This document shows, in pieces, positions 63,631 through 64,000 of a stretch of DNA of 64,000 bases. The first letter of the stretch is position 1; every line of letters starts with the position of its first letter. This DNA comes from Sphingobium terrigena (lineage in GTDB: Bacteria; Pseudomonadota; Alphaproteobacteria; Sphingomonadales; Sphingomonadaceae), in NCBI RefSeq assembly GCF_003591655.1, contig NZ_QVRA01000011.1:100456-164455 (forward strand), given 5' to 3'. Below the pieces are notes generated by a model that was not told the DNA's origin, ran no database searches, and saw nothing but the letters and a program-made list of their open reading frames with translations. Both the position numbers and the translations under genes were made by a program.

Positions 63631-63877
63631 ATGGTCATGCGTTCCATCGGGTTTCGTCGCACATTTGCGACCATCGGCATTCTGGCAGCGACGGGCATAC
63701 CGTCGCAATCACTGACCGCGCAGCAGACGCACCCTGTTGCCGCTTCGAATATCGAAATTCCATTGAGCGACGCGCGGAAGATCGGTGCAAACTCTGTTCG
63801 CTTTTCCGCCGCGCAGTTGAGTAAGGAAGCTCCTACTATCGTCATATTCGGCGCGACGACGCCAAGCTGGCACAAGG
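63631..63877 (+). pseudogene. exported protein gene cut by an IS66-family element
   Basis: The reading MVMRSIGFRRTFATIGILAA begins a signal peptide (cleavage near LTAQQ) behind GGAAGGGAG; ATG 63631 or 63637. It continues for about 82 codons to TTPSWHK, then runs into the inverted repeat of an IS66-type element at 63878. The apparent stop at 63919-63921 belongs to the insertion. The original length and function are unknown. Confidence 0.65.
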
Positions 63878-64000
63878 GTATGCATCCGGTGAAATACGCA
63901 GATCAGGCCGCTTGGCGTTGATCGTCTGTGACGCGCCAGTTCCAGGGAAGCAGTTCGTGGAGCCGGCTCTGTGGGATGTCGGCGATGCGGCTGAGCACAT
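63878..64000 (-). mobile_element. IS66-family insertion sequence, one end (continues past window)
   Basis: The end reads GTATGCATCCGGTGAAAT, close to the IS66-type terminal inverted repeat (GTAAGCG...CCGGTGAA). The transposase frame lies just inside it. Only 123 bases of the element are in the window. Confidence 0.75.
63903..64000 (-). CDS. tnpC: IS66-family transposase (TnpC), C-terminus only
   Basis: The minus strand from the window edge reads VLSRIADIPQSRLHELLPWN, then WRVTDDQRQAA and a TGA at 63905-63903. The LLPWNW segment is the typical C-terminal end of IS66 TnpC transposases. The rest lies outside the window. Confidence 0.8.
   Translation of the reverse strand, partial: VLSRIADIPQSRLHELLPWNWRVTDDQRQAA

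Noticed and set aside
49537..64000. right attachment site of the island within the window
   Set aside because: I looked for a second copy of the tRNA-Arg(CCT) 3' end and did not see one, so the boundary is taken to lie outside.
1..64000. CRISPR arrays, rRNA genes and replication origins
   Set aside because: No evenly spaced direct repeats, rRNA-like stretches, or DnaA-box cluster with dnaA/repABC genes were seen.

Overview
The window is a high-GC alphaproteobacterial chromosome segment. It fits the Sphingomonadaceae (Sphingomonas, Sphingobium and relatives) best. Reasons: the style of protein families such as DUF1289, DUF2490 and DUF455, an HPr-rel-A/PqqD cassette, an Ala-rich proteome, and palindromic repeat units in many intergenic gaps. 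Genus level cannot be fixed by reading alone.

Core region 1 (1-6403) holds a 5'-cut ada gene, an exported HExxH/TPR protein, DUF1289, priA, a DUF2490 protein and a small transaldolase. A scar of about 2.4 kb (6457-8818) follows. It ends exactly at the 3' end of a tRNA-Arg(TCT) gene and contains an istB fragment, one intact methyltransferase-like gene, a shattered glycan-type gene and the first ~40 codons of an integrase. A 10-bp direct repeat bounds it.

Core region 2 (8819-24431) holds a YhhQ-type transporter, a PAS-GGDEF cyclase, truA-fmt, recR, a VOC protein and def. It continues with the complete phosphate-starvation block phoR / pstS-pstC-pstA-pstB-phoU-phoB, all on the minus strand with a Pho-box-like triple heptad before pstS. 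A four-gene cassette comes next: a Tat-signal protein, a PqqD-like chaperone, an HprK-related kinase and a nucleotidyltransferase. This may be a poorly characterised peptide- or protein-modification system.

Core region 3 (24469-49423) begins with a vapBC pair with an operator-like palindrome, then an M20 peptidase, small proteins including a DUF2384 protein, 3-hydroxybutyrate dehydrogenase plus patatin, a YpfJ-like protease and a NepR-like anti-sigma candidate. glnE, bcp, DUF455, an M23 peptidase, erpA and xthA follow. An envelope/lipid block (two lipid kinases, lptF-lptG, fatty acid desaturase, acyltransferase-like protein, metallophosphoesterase) leads to a BioC/NDUFAF5-like methyltransferase, comF, grxC, a nitrilase-family amidase and DUF1178. 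An 88-bp palindromic repeat occurs twice (25187 and 46010; 83 of 88 bases identical).

Accessory island (49487 to the right edge): a large serine recombinase gene runs into the 3' half of a tRNA-Arg(CCT) gene, so the island sits in that tRNA. It carries a large PIN-like protein, a TraG/VirD4-type ATPase without membrane anchor, a 43-residue membrane peptide and a SIR2-domain protein (probable anti-phage NADase). It also carries a seven-blade WD40 protein, a frameshifted GPA-repeat gene, a beta-class DNA methyltransferase with a DUF736-like partner and a short tyrosine recombinase. A membrane/exported gene pair shares a Cys-Ser-x-I-I ... SGGI-x-Cys motif. The window ends inside an IS66-family transposase whose inverted repeat cuts another exported gene. 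Base composition drops towards AT in parts of the island (51.5-52.7 kb, 61.4-63.6 kb), as expected for acquired DNA.
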